Shown here: piece after piece, positions 43,120 through 51,435 of the stretch
How the letters are laid out: the number at the start of each line of letters is the position of its first letter
Position numbering within the stretch: the stretch's first letter is position 1
Translations under genes and position numbers: made by a program
Notes under the pieces: model-generated
The model's input: the letters and a program-made list of their open reading frames with translations, nothing else
Databases searched by the model: none
Told to the model about the DNA's origin: nothing
NCBI GenBank assembly: GCA_050745265.1
Contig: JBOGKE010000015.1
Span: 1 to 64,000, forward strand
Reading direction: 5' to 3'
Length of the DNA: 64,000 nucleotides
Origin: RH2-MAG17b sp050745265
Lineage (GTDB): Bacteria; Acidobacteriota; Terriglobia; UBA7540

Positions 43120-43348
43120 CGCCACCCTCTTCTCACGCAAGGATCAGCGCGGTTCAGCGGAAGCCGGCGCACACGCACTTGCTAATTGGCTCGGAAATGT
43201 CACCCGCCTACCGCACGCCGCCGTTTTGTCGTTGGCGCGGGATTGGCAGGTATGGTACGCTGTTTTGGCCCGCGGGAGGATTGACGACTTAGTAAAGACC
43301 GCGTTCTCTTTCCCGGCGGACCTCAACCCATCACACAGTCGAGGTGCC

Positions 43349-43756
43349 GTGTTGAACAAGACGCTTTCCGTTGCGACGATTTGCCTTGCCGTCGCTGTGA
43401 TAATCCTTGCCATTGCGCTGGGAAGGGGAAGGAGCGCCAGCGGAACTCTGCCTAAATTTACCACTCCGTACCAGGCCGTTTTGCTCGACAACGGACAAGT
43501 CTATTACGGAAAGCTTTCGCGCCTGGGGACGTCGTTCCCCGAGATGACGGATGTCTACTACATCGTCAGGACCGAAGATCCTCAGACGAAGGCGGTGAAG
43601 ACCGTGCTCGTCAAGCGGGGCAAAGAACTGCACGCGCCCACGGAGACTTTCCTCGACGCGCGGCACATTGTGATGGTCGAGCCGGTGGGCACGAGTTCTC
43701 AGGTGGCCCAGCAGATCGCGAAATCTGAATCCGCGAGCGCGGGCCAGCCAAAGTAA
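43349..43756 (+). CDS. Small membrane-anchored protein of unknown function
   Basis: This 135-residue protein has one N-terminal hydrophobic segment (SVATICLAVAVIILAIAL) and a soluble domain with YQAVLLDNGQVYYGKLSRLG. A VYYIVRTEDPQTK stretch follows, and VLVKRGKELHAPTETFLDAR ends in VMVEPVG. I recall similar uncharacterised proteins in Acidobacteria and delta-proteobacteria but know no function. I place the start at the GTG at 43349, which has GAGG five to eight bases upstream. The frame extends to 43226 without a signal. It stands alone between the PEP-CTERM terminator and the convergent truB. Confidence 0.65.
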   Translation: MLNKTLSVATICLAVAVIILAIALGRGRSASGTLPKFTTPYQAVLLDNGQVYYGKLSRLGTSFPEMTDVYYIVRTEDPQTKAVKTVLVKRGKELHAPTETFLDARHIVMVEPVGTSSQVAQQIAKSESASAGQPK

Positions 43757-43839
43757 CCGGCGCGCCCGATCGTGTTTCAGCCATTCGAAGCGCGCCAGGC
43801 GTGCCGTGCCGCTCACTCGGACGGCGCACCTCCCTCTTC

Positions 43840-44769
43840 CTATCCCACGACCAAATCCGGATGGTAAACCGCTCCCGAAACGTGGCGCGCGACGGCGATC
43901 AAGCGCCGCTCAGCGTTCATCACTTTGAGAATGGCGGCCGGCGTGACGCGCCCGGAGCGCAGTCCGCGATCGGGGCGGAGCGACTGCGCCAGCTCAAACG
44001 GCAGCCCGTGGCAAACATTCCTCTCCTCGCGTCCTTTGAGCACGAGCGCCGGGCAGTCGGGGAGCAGCGCCTCAAGCGGAATGACTGCCGTAAGCGCTTG
44101 GCCGCCGGCGGCGAGTTCTGCGAGTTTATCGAGCGTTACCGCGGCGGACTCGCGAAATTCCGCCACCGCGGTGCGGCGCAGATTCGCCAGATGCGCCGGG
44201 CAACCGAGCCGACGGCCCGTGTCATGAGCGAGGCTGCGCACGTACGTTCCGCCGCTGCACTCGACAGCGAAGCGCGCCTCATCGCCGCCCGTTTCGTACA
44301 CCAGCAGCTCGAAGGCGTAGACTTCGACTTCAACAGGAGCGAGTTCCACTTCCTGTCTCTTGCGCGCCAGCTCATAGGCGCGCACGCCGTGAACCCGCTT
44401 GGCGGAGAATGGCGGCGGCGTCTGCTGAATCCTTCCGGTGAATTCCTGAAACGCTGTCTCGAGCTGCTCGCGCGCTGGACGCGCGGCGACGGGCTCGGCG
44501 GCGGGCCGACCCGTTGCGTCATAAGTGTCGGTGGCGAAGCCGAACCGGATCGTTCCCTCGTAAGCCTTGCGCGATTTCAAGTAGAACTGAGCGAAACGCG
44601 TTGCCTTGCCGATGGAGAGCGGCAGGACGCCGGTGGCGAATGGATCGAGCGTGCCGAAGTGGCCGATGCGCCGGATGTTCAGCAAGCGGCGGACGCAAGC
44701 CACGACGTCGTGCGAGGTGAGGCCCGCGGGCTTGTCCACGATGAGCACTCCGGAGATTTCGGATTCCAT
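43840..44769 (-). CDS. truB: tRNA pseudouridine-55 synthase
   Basis: TruB makes pseudouridine 55 in the T-loop of all elongator tRNAs. Motifs are SGVLIVDKPAGLTSHDVV, GHFGTLDPFATGVLPLSIGKATR (catalytic Asp), KAYEGTIRFGFATDTYDATG and VECSGGTYVRSLAHDTGRRLG. I start at the ATG at 44769 (MESEISGVLIVDK). A GTG five codons earlier is possible. A C-terminal extension past the catalytic fold is of the PUA-like kind. It is the last gene of the rimP-nusA-infB-ylxP-rbfA-truB operon, separated from rbfA by an unusual 330-bp hairpin-rich spacer. Confidence 0.95.
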   Translation of the reverse strand: MESEISGVLIVDKPAGLTSHDVVACVRRLLNIRRIGHFGTLDPFATGVLPLSIGKATRFAQFYLKSRKAYEGTIRFGFATDTYDATGRPAAEPVAARPAREQLETAFQEFTGRIQQTPPPFSAKRVHGVRAYELARKRQEVELAPVEVEVYAFELLVYETGGDEARFAVECSGGTYVRSLAHDTGRRLGCPAHLANLRRTAVAEFRESAAVTLDKLAELAAGGQALTAVIPLEALLPDCPALVLKGREERNVCHGLPFELAQSLRPDRGLRSGRVTPAAILKVMNAERRLIAVARHVSGAVYHPDLVVG

Positions 44770-44877
44770 CGGCACGCGAAGCACCTTGCGAGTTAGCTCC
44801 TTGTCTGCAATGAAAAGTTCGGTGTGTCCTGAGTTAAAAGTTCGCTACAGAATTCGTCTCGATGCGAAGCGCCGTTG

Positions 44878-45044
44878 CTAAGCCCCGTCAGGGGCGCAAG
44901 ATGGTAGCCCCGGCGCGTCAGCCCGGGGTGGGGATGGCGCCTCATACCTTTTGCCACCCACCTTTCGCCCGGCGTATGCGCCGGGCGAAAGGTGGGTGGC
45001 AAGGGAGAAGAAGACTCCGCGCGCCCACGGCTTACGCCGTGGGC
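44878..45044. repeat. Hairpin cluster between rbfA and truB, including a 24-bp perfect stem
   Basis: Three structures stand side by side. GCCCC-gtca-GGGGC is at about 44881. A perfect 24-bp stem with loop TATG lies at 44951-44974 and 44979-45002, with arms starting TTGCCACCCACCTTTCGCCC. A 9-bp stem GCCCACGGC/GCCGTGGGC with loop ttac is at 45023-45044. None carries a T-run. The spacer (44785-45113) contains nothing else I can support. The long stem would strongly affect read-through or stability of the operon transcript. Confidence 0.85.
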
Positions 45045-45113
45045 TAATCTCTTTCGCCCGCTCCGCCGGCTGAGATGATGGATCTCCGATACGCTGCACT
45101 GGCCGAATCTCCA

Positions 45114-45467
45114 TCAGCCATTCTTATGCAGCTCCTCGATCAGCTTTTCGATCTTCAGGCTTTCTTCCGGCCCGCGGTCGAGGACAAAAACGATTTCGGG
45201 GGCGCGGCGCAGGCGCAGACCTCGGCTGATCTCGCTCCGCAGGTAGCCCGCGGCGGAGTTCAACCCTTCCATCGTGGAGCGCTGCTCGGATTCGGCGCCG
45301 AGCACGCCCACGTAGACTCGCGCGTGCTGCAAGTCCGCGCTCAGCTCGACGCGAGTCACCGTAGGAAACACGATGCGCGGGTCTCGGAGATTCTCGGTAA
45401 TCAGCACGGCGAGCTTGCCGTGGATTTGCTCCGCCAAGCGTTCGATGCGATGGGATGAGCCCTGCAT
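45114..45467 (-). CDS. rbfA: 30S ribosome-binding factor A
   Basis: RbfA is a KH-fold factor for late maturation of the 16S 5' end. The 117-residue protein shows SHRIERLAEQIHGKLAVLI, LRDPRIVFPTVTRVELSADLQHARVYVGVLG and AAGYLRSEISRGLRLRRAPEIVFVLD, the usual blocks in order. It lies 47 bp downstream of ylxP in the translation operon. Confidence 0.95.
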   Translation of the reverse strand: MQGSSHRIERLAEQIHGKLAVLITENLRDPRIVFPTVTRVELSADLQHARVYVGVLGAESEQRSTMEGLNSAAGYLRSEISRGLRLRRAPEIVFVLDRGPEESLKIEKLIEELHKNG

Positions 45468-45514
45468 AGAAAAAGCGATCAGTTCCGAGTGGGCCCGAGC
45501 GGGCCGCCGCGCTC

Positions 45515-45796
45515 TCAGTAGAACTCGAGCGTGTAGTTGGACACGTCCTGTCCGATGATCCGTTCCGATTCTTCAAGCACCTGGCGCAGGGATGAATCGA
45601 GCAGCGGCTGGCTGGCCGATACGGTGACGATGGCAAGCGTGGCATGCTGCCAGGCGTCCTGGCGATCCAGTTCCGCAACCGCCACATTGAACCGCGACCG
45701 AAGGCGCCCCCGGAGTTTCTGCAGGACCGCGCGCTTTTCCTTGAGGGAATGCGCGTAGGGAAATTGGATTTCCAGGGTCAGCAAACCGACGGGCAT
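45515..45796 (-). CDS. YlxP-like protein (DUF503)
   Basis: This protein of about 93 residues belongs to the DUF503/YlxP family, regularly encoded between infB and rbfA. It is thought to help ribosome maturation, though evidence is thin. VGLLTLEIQFPYAHSLKEKRAVLQKLRGRLRSRFNVAVAEL is diagnostic. I start at the ATG at 45796. The frame extends to 45844 through SRFWFLVSDFWFVTP, which is translated intergenic repeat and not likely protein. Confidence 0.9.
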   Translation of the reverse strand: MPVGLLTLEIQFPYAHSLKEKRAVLQKLRGRLRSRFNVAVAELDRQDAWQHATLAIVTVSASQPLLDSSLRQVLEESERIIGQDVSNYTLEFY

Positions 45797-45800
45797 GGGC

Positions 45801-45979
45801 GTGACAAACCAGAAATCAGAAACGAGAAACCAGAATCGTGACACGGGAGATCTGGTTTATGCAGCGGCGCGCGGCGCTGGTCTCTTCTGACTTGTGTGAC
45901 AAACCAGAAGCCAGAACCGTGAGGATGAAGGTTTGGTTTATACAGCGTCGGCGGGCGAACCTGGTGCCTTTCGGCTTGT
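45801..45979. repeat. Tandem duplication of a ~90-bp unit between infB and ylxP
   Basis: Unit A is 45801-45895 and unit B 45896-45979. Both start GTGACAAACCAGAA and both contain TGGTTTATnCAGCG. They end alike in CTTCTGACTTGT and TTTCGGCTTGT. Unit B lacks about 14 bp present in A. From 45980 to 46029 the spacer goes on with inverted copies of the same words (CTTCTGGTTTCTAG, GACTTCTGGTTTAT). Confidence 0.7.
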
Positions 45980-46029
45980 CTGGCATCTGTTTCTGTCCTT
46001 CTGGTTTCTAGTTTTTGACTTCTGGTTTA

Positions 46030-48702
46030 TCAAGCGATCGCTTCTTCGACAACTCGCTCGCTGACGTAAGCTTCGATGACGTCCCCAGTCTTCACATCGT
46101 TGTAATTCTCGAGCGCGACGCCGCATTCCATCCCCGAGCGCACCTCGGGGACATCGTCCTTGAAGCGGCGCAGCGAACGGATGCGTCCTTCGTGCACCAC
46201 GACATTGTCGCGGAGCAGCCGGATTTTGGAGTCGCGCGTGAGCTTGCCATCCTGCACGTAGCCGCCCGCCACCGTGCCGACTTTGGAGATGCGGAACGTA
46301 TCGCGAACCTCGATGCGGCCGAGCGACGTTTCTTTGTACCGTATCGCGAGCAAGCCCGTTTTGGCTTTGCGAATTTCATCCACCAGCTCGTAGATGATCG
46401 TGTACAGGCGAACGTCGACGCGCTCGAGCGCCGCGAGCTCTGAGGCCTTGCGTTCGGGACGCACATTAAATCCCACAATGACGGCATTCGACGCGGTGGC
46501 GAGCAGCACATCGGTTTCCGTGATCGCGCCCACCCCGGCGTGAATCACCTTCACCTTCACCTTATCATCGCTCAGTTTCGACAGGGTATCGGCAAGGACT
46601 TCCACCGATCCCTGAACGTCCGCCTTCAGAATCAAGGGCAGCTCTTTGACATCGCCGGCCGCGAGTTGCTGGTGCAGTTGATCGAGCGTCAGGCGCGCCG
46701 ACTTGGCCAGCGCGGCTTCGCGCGCCTTCGCCTGCCGGTGCAGAGCGATCTGGCGTGCCTTCGAGGTATCCTCGATCACGTGAAGCTTATCGCCTGCTTG
46801 CGGCACGTCCTCGAGTCCGAGCACTTCCACCGGCGTCGCGGGCGGAGCCTCGAGGGCGGGCTGCCCGACGTCGTTGAGCATCGCGCGAACCTTGCCGTAG
46901 ATCGCTCCCACGATGAAGGTATCGCCGGCGTGAAGCGTGCCGTTTTGAATCAGCACGGTGGCCACCGGACCGCGGCCGCGGTCGAGCTTGGCTTCGAGCA
47001 CCGTCCCCGCAGCCGGCCGGTTGGGGCTGGCCCTGAGCGATTGGAGGTCGGCCATGAGCAGAATCATCTCGAGCAGCAGCTCGAGGTTCTTCTTCTGCTT
47101 GGCCGAGACTTCAACCGTCACCGTTTGGCCGCCCCATTCTTCGGGCATCAAATCGAGATCGGCCAACTGCCTTTTCACACGCTCGGGATTTGCTTCGGGT
47201 TTGTCGATTTTATTGATGGCCACCAGAATGGGCACCTTGGCGGCGCGGGCGTGGTTGATGGCCTCCACCGTTTGCGGCATGACCCCGTCATCGGCCGCAA
47301 CCACCAAGATCACGATATCCGTCACGCGGGCGCCGCGCGCGCGCATCAGCGTGAAAGCCTCATGGCCGGGGGTGTCGAGGAATACCACCTTGCGCCCGCT
47401 GACATCAACGTGATAAGCGCCGATGTGCTGCGTAATCCCTCCCGCTTCGCGCGCCGCGACGGTTGTCTCACGGATTGCGTCGAGCAGCGATGTCTTGCCG
47501 TGATCCACGTGGCCCATGACGGTTATGACAGGCGGGCGGGGCCTCAAGTCCTCGGGTTTGTCTGTCTCCTCCACTTCCTGGGTGACTTCCTCCTCGAAGG
47601 TGATCACGGAAGTCTCCGCCCCAAAGCCGCGGGCGACTTCCTGCGCCGTCTGGCTGTCGAGCGTCTGGTTAATGGTCGAGAAGATTCCCTTCTCAAGGAG
47701 CCGCTTAATCACATCCTTGGCGCGGACTTCAAGCTTCTCCGACAGCTCCTTGATGCTGACGCCCTCGGTGATCACGATTTTCCGCGTGATCGGCACTTCT
47801 TCGGGAACGAGAGGCTTCGGCGCCTGCTGGGGAAACGCTCTCCCCGGCATCGACCGCCCGGCAGGAAAGCGGTAACCCGGCCCGCGCGTGCCCGGTGCGG
47901 ATCCTGCGGGGCGCGCGCCGGGGGCCGCAGCCGGACGGGTCGAGGTCGGGTGCATCGGGCGATGCTCGCCCGGGCGGCGCGGCGCCAGCGGCCGACCTGG
48001 AACCGGCTTGGGCTTGATCACGCCCGGATAGATGGGCTGATTCGAGCCGGGTAATTTCTTTGCAATCCCGGAGCGCGCCGACTTCGCCGCGATGGGCGGA
48101 ACAGAGGGTCTGGCCGGCGCGGCGGTTTCTGCTGTCCTCGTGGCCACCGGCACAGCGCCCGGCCGCAAGCCCTCGGCCGGCCCAAGTCGGCCAACCGCAG
48201 GCGAGCGCGGTACTAAGGCGGGTCCGCTTGCGGCCAGAGGCGCAGCGGCGGGACGCATTCCGATTCCGGGCGGGGCGCCCGTAATAGACGGTGCGCCAGG
48301 TCCGGTCCGCTCAAGCGGCGCGGCAGCGGGCGGTCCCGACGGCGCAATCGGCTTGACCTGCGGCGCAACAGCGCGACGAGCATCGGCTTTAATCTGATCG
48401 ATGGTCCGTCCGACAATCGCCGGCTCGCGCGGGTGCGCGGGAGCTGCGGCCGGCTTGGGCGCGACGGTGGGCGCAGGCGCCGAGTCTGGGCTTGAGGGAC
48501 GCGGGCGCGGCTCCGCCTCGGCGCCGGGCTGCTCTTCGGCGTGGCGGAAGTGCTCCCGCACCCGCAGTGCGACATCATCGTCGATGGCGCTCGAGTGCGA
48601 TTTTTTATCCGCGTGGCCGATGTCATGCAGGTAGTCCAGCACTGACTTGCTTTTGACTTCGAGCTCGCGTGCGAGATCGTTAATGCGGATCTTTCCGCTC
48701 AC
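46030..48702 (-). CDS. infB: Translation initiation factor IF-2
   Basis: IF-2 is the GTPase that brings fMet-tRNA to the 30S subunit and drives subunit joining. The 890-residue protein has an IF2-N subdomain (IRINDLARELEVKSKSVLDYL) and a long Pro/Ala/Arg-rich linker (about residues 60-310). A second IF2-N-like helix set precedes the G domain. That domain carries VMGHVDHGKTSLLDAI, DTPGHEAFTLMRARGA and AINKIDKPEANP. Domains II to IV follow, the last with EGRIRSLRRFKDDVPEVRSGMECGV. The start codon is GTG at 48702 with AAGGAAGG upstream. It sits between nusA and ylxP in the standard order, without an ylxR gene. Confidence 0.96.
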   Translation of the reverse strand: MSGKIRINDLARELEVKSKSVLDYLHDIGHADKKSHSSAIDDDVALRVREHFRHAEEQPGAEAEPRPRPSSPDSAPAPTVAPKPAAAPAHPREPAIVGRTIDQIKADARRAVAPQVKPIAPSGPPAAAPLERTGPGAPSITGAPPGIGMRPAAAPLAASGPALVPRSPAVGRLGPAEGLRPGAVPVATRTAETAAPARPSVPPIAAKSARSGIAKKLPGSNQPIYPGVIKPKPVPGRPLAPRRPGEHRPMHPTSTRPAAAPGARPAGSAPGTRGPGYRFPAGRSMPGRAFPQQAPKPLVPEEVPITRKIVITEGVSIKELSEKLEVRAKDVIKRLLEKGIFSTINQTLDSQTAQEVARGFGAETSVITFEEEVTQEVEETDKPEDLRPRPPVITVMGHVDHGKTSLLDAIRETTVAAREAGGITQHIGAYHVDVSGRKVVFLDTPGHEAFTLMRARGARVTDIVILVVAADDGVMPQTVEAINHARAAKVPILVAINKIDKPEANPERVKRQLADLDLMPEEWGGQTVTVEVSAKQKKNLELLLEMILLMADLQSLRASPNRPAAGTVLEAKLDRGRGPVATVLIQNGTLHAGDTFIVGAIYGKVRAMLNDVGQPALEAPPATPVEVLGLEDVPQAGDKLHVIEDTSKARQIALHRQAKAREAALAKSARLTLDQLHQQLAAGDVKELPLILKADVQGSVEVLADTLSKLSDDKVKVKVIHAGVGAITETDVLLATASNAVIVGFNVRPERKASELAALERVDVRLYTIIYELVDEIRKAKTGLLAIRYKETSLGRIEVRDTFRISKVGTVAGGYVQDGKLTRDSKIRLLRDNVVVHEGRIRSLRRFKDDVPEVRSGMECGVALENYNDVKTGDVIEAYVSERVVEEAIA

Positions 48703-48790
48703 GTACCTTCCTTTTATTCAAGAGATACAAACGCTGACGACGCTTGTTGCGTGGCTCAGAGGTATTCCAGCGGTTGCCGCGCTGGGCCGC

Positions 48791-50341
48791 TTACCGCTCT
48801 TCGTCGGCCTGAACTCCCTCGCCATCCCCGGCCGGTGCGGCGCCCGGTGCTTCGGCCGGTTCGTGCAACTCGCTGTTCTCCGTATCTGCGGCCGCCGGGC
48901 TTTCTGCCGCCGCCGGGCTTTCTGCGGCCGCCGCGCTTTCCGCGGACGCTTCGCTTCCCGTATCGGCCTCCGCCGTATGTTCGGCCTCTGGCTGAGATGC
49001 TTCTTCCGTCGCGGCGGGGGGCTCGACGACCGCCTCCGCTTCCGCCGCTTCGGATTCCGCAGCTTGCCGTTCTCCCTCCTCGAAGTATTCCGTAACGACG
49101 AGCCGGATCTTCTCCACCGTCTTCTCGCCGATGCCCGGGATTTGGGTCAGATCGTCCGGCGTCATCTGGGCAAGCTGCTCGACCGTTCCAATGCCGTGGT
49201 CCTTCAGCTTCTGCAGGGTTTTCTCTCCCAAGCCCGTCAACTGCTCCACGCCCGCGCCTCGGCGGGCCATCGCCGCCATCTGCGTTTCGATCTCCTGGCG
49301 CTTCTCCTCTTCGCTCTTGATATCAATGTGCCAGCCGAGAAGCTTCGCCGCCAGGCGGACGTTCTGACCCTTCTTGCCGATCGCGAGCGAGAGCTGCGAA
49401 TCGTCGACGATCACTTCCAGGTTCTTCTCGTCCGCTTCGACAATCGAAACGTGGTTGATCTTCGCGGGGCTCAGCGCGTTTGCGGCGAAGGTGACCGGAT
49501 CGTCGTTGTATTCGATGATGTCGATTTTTTCGCCGCGCAGCTCGCGAATAATCGATTGCACGCGCATGCCTTTCATCCCCACGCACGCGCCCACGCAATC
49601 GACGTCGGGATCTCTCGAGTAAACGGCCACCTTGGTGCGCTCGCCCGCTTCACGCGCCATGGCTTTGATCACGACCGTCCCGTCATAAATCTCGGGAACT
49701 TCCATCTCGAAGAGCCGCTGCACCAGCGTGGGGTCGGCGCGGGAGATGATCACCTGGGGCCCGCGCGCGGCGCGGTCGACGGCCCTGATCACAACGCGCA
49801 GCCGGTCTCCCACCTGGTAGTTTTCGAGCCGCGACTGCTCGCGGCGCGGCATGCGGCCCTCTGTGCGGCCGAGATCGACGATCACGTCCGGCCCTTCAAG
49901 CTGCTTCACGGTGCAATTCACCAACTCGCCCACGCGCTGGTTGTACTCCGCAAAAACAGTGTCGCGCTCGGCTTCGCGCACCTTCTGGAAGATCACCTGC
50001 TTTGCCGTCTGCGCCGCAATCCGGCCAAGGACGTCAGTCGCCTTGGGAATCCGCACCTGCCCTTCCAGATTCGCGCCATCGTCGTAGCGGCGCGCGTCCT
50101 CGAGCGAAAGCTCGTGGTCGTAATCCTCCACGTGTTCCACCACTTTTTTGATCGCGCATACCTCAATGGCGCCGGTTTCTTTGTTGAAGTGCGATTCCAG
50201 ATTCTCCGCAGACTTGTAATACTTACGCGTGGCGACGAGAATCGCGTCTTCAACCGCCGAGATGATCACCTGCGGATCGATGCCTTTTTCCCGGCTTAAT
50301 TGGTCGATCGTCTGATAGAGCAAACTCATCGTCACGGACAT
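48791..50341 (-). CDS. nusA: Transcription termination/antitermination factor NusA
   Basis: NusA binds RNA polymerase and controls pausing, termination and antitermination. The 516-residue protein has the N-terminal RNAP-binding domain (LYQTIDQLSREKGIDPQVIISAVEDA) and an S1 domain. Two KH domains follow, with CVGACVGMKGMRVQSIIRELRGEKIDII and LSLAIGKKGQNVRLAAKLLGW. Helix-hairpin-helix repeats are at LTGLGEKTLQKLKDHG and IPGIGEKTVEKI. The last 80 or so residues are an Ala/Glu-rich acidic tail containing ESPAAAESPAAA repeats. The start may be the ATG at 50329. It is downstream of rimP, as in most bacteria. Confidence 0.96.
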   Translation of the reverse strand: MSVTMSLLYQTIDQLSREKGIDPQVIISAVEDAILVATRKYYKSAENLESHFNKETGAIEVCAIKKVVEHVEDYDHELSLEDARRYDDGANLEGQVRIPKATDVLGRIAAQTAKQVIFQKVREAERDTVFAEYNQRVGELVNCTVKQLEGPDVIVDLGRTEGRMPRREQSRLENYQVGDRLRVVIRAVDRAARGPQVIISRADPTLVQRLFEMEVPEIYDGTVVIKAMAREAGERTKVAVYSRDPDVDCVGACVGMKGMRVQSIIRELRGEKIDIIEYNDDPVTFAANALSPAKINHVSIVEADEKNLEVIVDDSQLSLAIGKKGQNVRLAAKLLGWHIDIKSEEEKRQEIETQMAAMARRGAGVEQLTGLGEKTLQKLKDHGIGTVEQLAQMTPDDLTQIPGIGEKTVEKIRLVVTEYFEEGERQAAESEAAEAEAVVEPPAATEEASQPEAEHTAEADTGSEASAESAAAAESPAAAESPAAADTENSELHEPAEAPGAAPAGDGEGVQADEER

Positions 50342-50352
50342 ACCCTCAAACC

Positions 50353-50400
50353 AATCACGAATAACGATTTGTGAATGGTGAATCGTGCATCGTGAATGAC
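50353..50400. repeat. GTGAATCGTGAATG word repeat between rimP and nusA
   Basis: The spacer contains atcacgaataacg, atttgtgaatggtg, aatcgtgcatc and gtgaatgac, drifting copies of one word. Inverted cousins (cattcataattcagcgttcgtcattt) stand at about 50481-50507 next to the rimP stop. The remaining GC-rich bases of the 160-bp spacer look featureless. Confidence 0.5.
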
Positions 50401-50500
50401 GGTCCGCGAAGTGCTATTTGCCGCCGCCGCCAGCAGCGCGCGCAGCGGAGCCGGTTGCGAGCACCCGCTTCATTGGCCGTCATTCATAATTCAGCGTTCG

Positions 50501-50968
50501 TCATTTGCTTTGATCCAACACAAGCTTCGCTTTCGCGATGCGGGCAAGGTCCAATTCGCGAACTTGATCGTCGCCCGTATCCAAACGAACGCGGCCGGAT
50601 TCCAATCCCGCCAGACGCCCTTCAAGGACCCTATTTCCGTTTTCCAGCGGTTCTCTAAGAACGAGCCTCGCCTTCCGGCCAACAAAGTATTTGTAATCGC
50701 TGGCGCTGATTAACTCGCGCTCCAAACCCGGCGAGGAAACTTCCAGCGTGAAACGCCCGGGAAAAGGATCCTCGACATCGAGGAGCGCGCTCATCTGCTC
50801 GCTGACGAGTTGGCAGTCAGCGTGCGACACGCCTTGAGGTTTGTCAATGTAGATTCGCAAAAGCTGATTCGTACGCCCGCCCTTCAGTTCCACGTCAATC
50901 AGCTTCAAACCCTCCGAAGCCGCCACGCGCTCGGCCATTTCCCGTATCTGTTCGAGGTTAATGGCCAC
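50501..50968 (-). CDS. rimP: Ribosome maturation factor RimP
   Basis: RimP helps assemble the 30S subunit. The 155-residue protein has EGLKLIDVELKGGRTNQLLRIYIDKPQGVSHADCQLVSEQMS in the N-terminal domain. The linker signature FTLEVSSPGLERELI and a C-terminal Sm-like domain (VGRKARLVLREPLENG) follow. I choose the GTG at 50968 (MAINLEQIREMAERV): GGGAG lies 8 to 12 bp upstream and the start matches the family. The open frame to 51259 runs through the leader hairpin and is not coding. Confidence 0.93.
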   Translation of the reverse strand: MAINLEQIREMAERVAASEGLKLIDVELKGGRTNQLLRIYIDKPQGVSHADCQLVSEQMSALLDVEDPFPGRFTLEVSSPGLERELISASDYKYFVGRKARLVLREPLENGNRVLEGRLAGLESGRVRLDTGDDQVRELDLARIAKAKLVLDQSK

Positions 50969-51025
50969 GAACGTGCTCCCAATGCCCCTTCCGACATCCC
51001 TGATCGGAGTACCTTCAACCCCAAC

Positions 51026-51051
51026 AAAAAAGTGGGCTTTCGCCCACTTTT
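51026..51051 (-). promoter_or_regulatory. rimP leader hairpin (attenuator-like)
   Basis: On the minus strand AAAAGTGGGC-GAAA-GCCCACTTTT forms a 10-bp stem with a GNRA-type tetraloop, followed by TTTTTT in all. It lies 58 bp upstream of the rimP start. A hairpin of this form is a known leader of rimP-nusA-infB operons and can act as an intrinsic terminator relieved by antitermination. Regulation by NusA here is inference. Confidence 0.75.
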
Positions 51052-51165
51052 GCACCGCACCATGCAGTATAGCGCCCGGCTGGGTTAAAAGCAAGCTGGT
51101 GTCGTCGCCCGCGTGCACGGCGAGTTGCGGCAAAAAGCCCTTCGAGCTGTCATTACACACCCGGT

Positions 51166-51393
51166 CTATTGGATCACGACGGTTTTGATGCCGCGGGCCT
51201 TCAGCCATTCCGCCATCCGCTCCAGGTCCCCCGACCAGGAACCGAATTCTGCCGTGCAATCACGAGAATTCCGGCGCACTTCCTCGATTGACTTGCCGTT
51301 CGAAAAACACCCACGGAGGGCGGGGCTGTAGGCGAAATAGCCCTCGTCCTCAGATTCCTTTTCGATGACAACTTGCAATGAGCGAACCGGCAT
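51166..51393 (-). CDS. HicB-like antitoxin-fold protein, orphan
   Basis: This protein of about 75 residues has the HicB RNase-H-like half-fold: SLQVVIEKESEDEGYFAYSPALRGCFSNGKSIEEVRRN, a match to the 'VVIEKEEDGYVAYVPELPGC' type start of HicB antitoxins. HicB normally neutralises the HicA mRNA interferase. No HicA-like frame is found on either side, so it is an orphan or a solitary regulator. The ATG at 51393 is chosen over the GTG at 51411. It lies upstream of the rimP leader and 43 bp after the VapC remnant, on the same strand. Confidence 0.7.
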   Translation of the reverse strand: MPVRSLQVVIEKESEDEGYFAYSPALRGCFSNGKSIEEVRRNSRDCTAEFGSWSGDLERMAEWLKARGIKTVVIQ

Positions 51394-51435
51394 GAGAGTC
51401 CTCGCGTCCACCCGCCCGGAAAGTGAACTTCTTAT

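Noticed and set aside
43226..43348. Longer form of the small membrane protein (start at 43226)
   Set aside because: The extra 41 residues precede the hydrophobic anchor without domain or ribosome-binding site. GTG at 43349 has GAGG just upstream.
46540..48054. 504-codon plus-strand ORF opposite infB
   Set aside because: Antisense shadow of IF-2 with shadow-type composition (His, Arg, Gln, Leu).
48647..50299. 550-codon plus-strand ORF opposite nusA
   Set aside because: Antisense shadow. The CGRRAFCRRRAFCGRRAF repeat in it only mirrors the Ala/Glu-rich NusA tail.
51260..51280. RimP with a 97-residue N-terminal extension (start 51259)
   Set aside because: The extension runs through the leader hairpin and T-run and has no homology to the family. 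GTG at 50968 has a ribosome-binding site.
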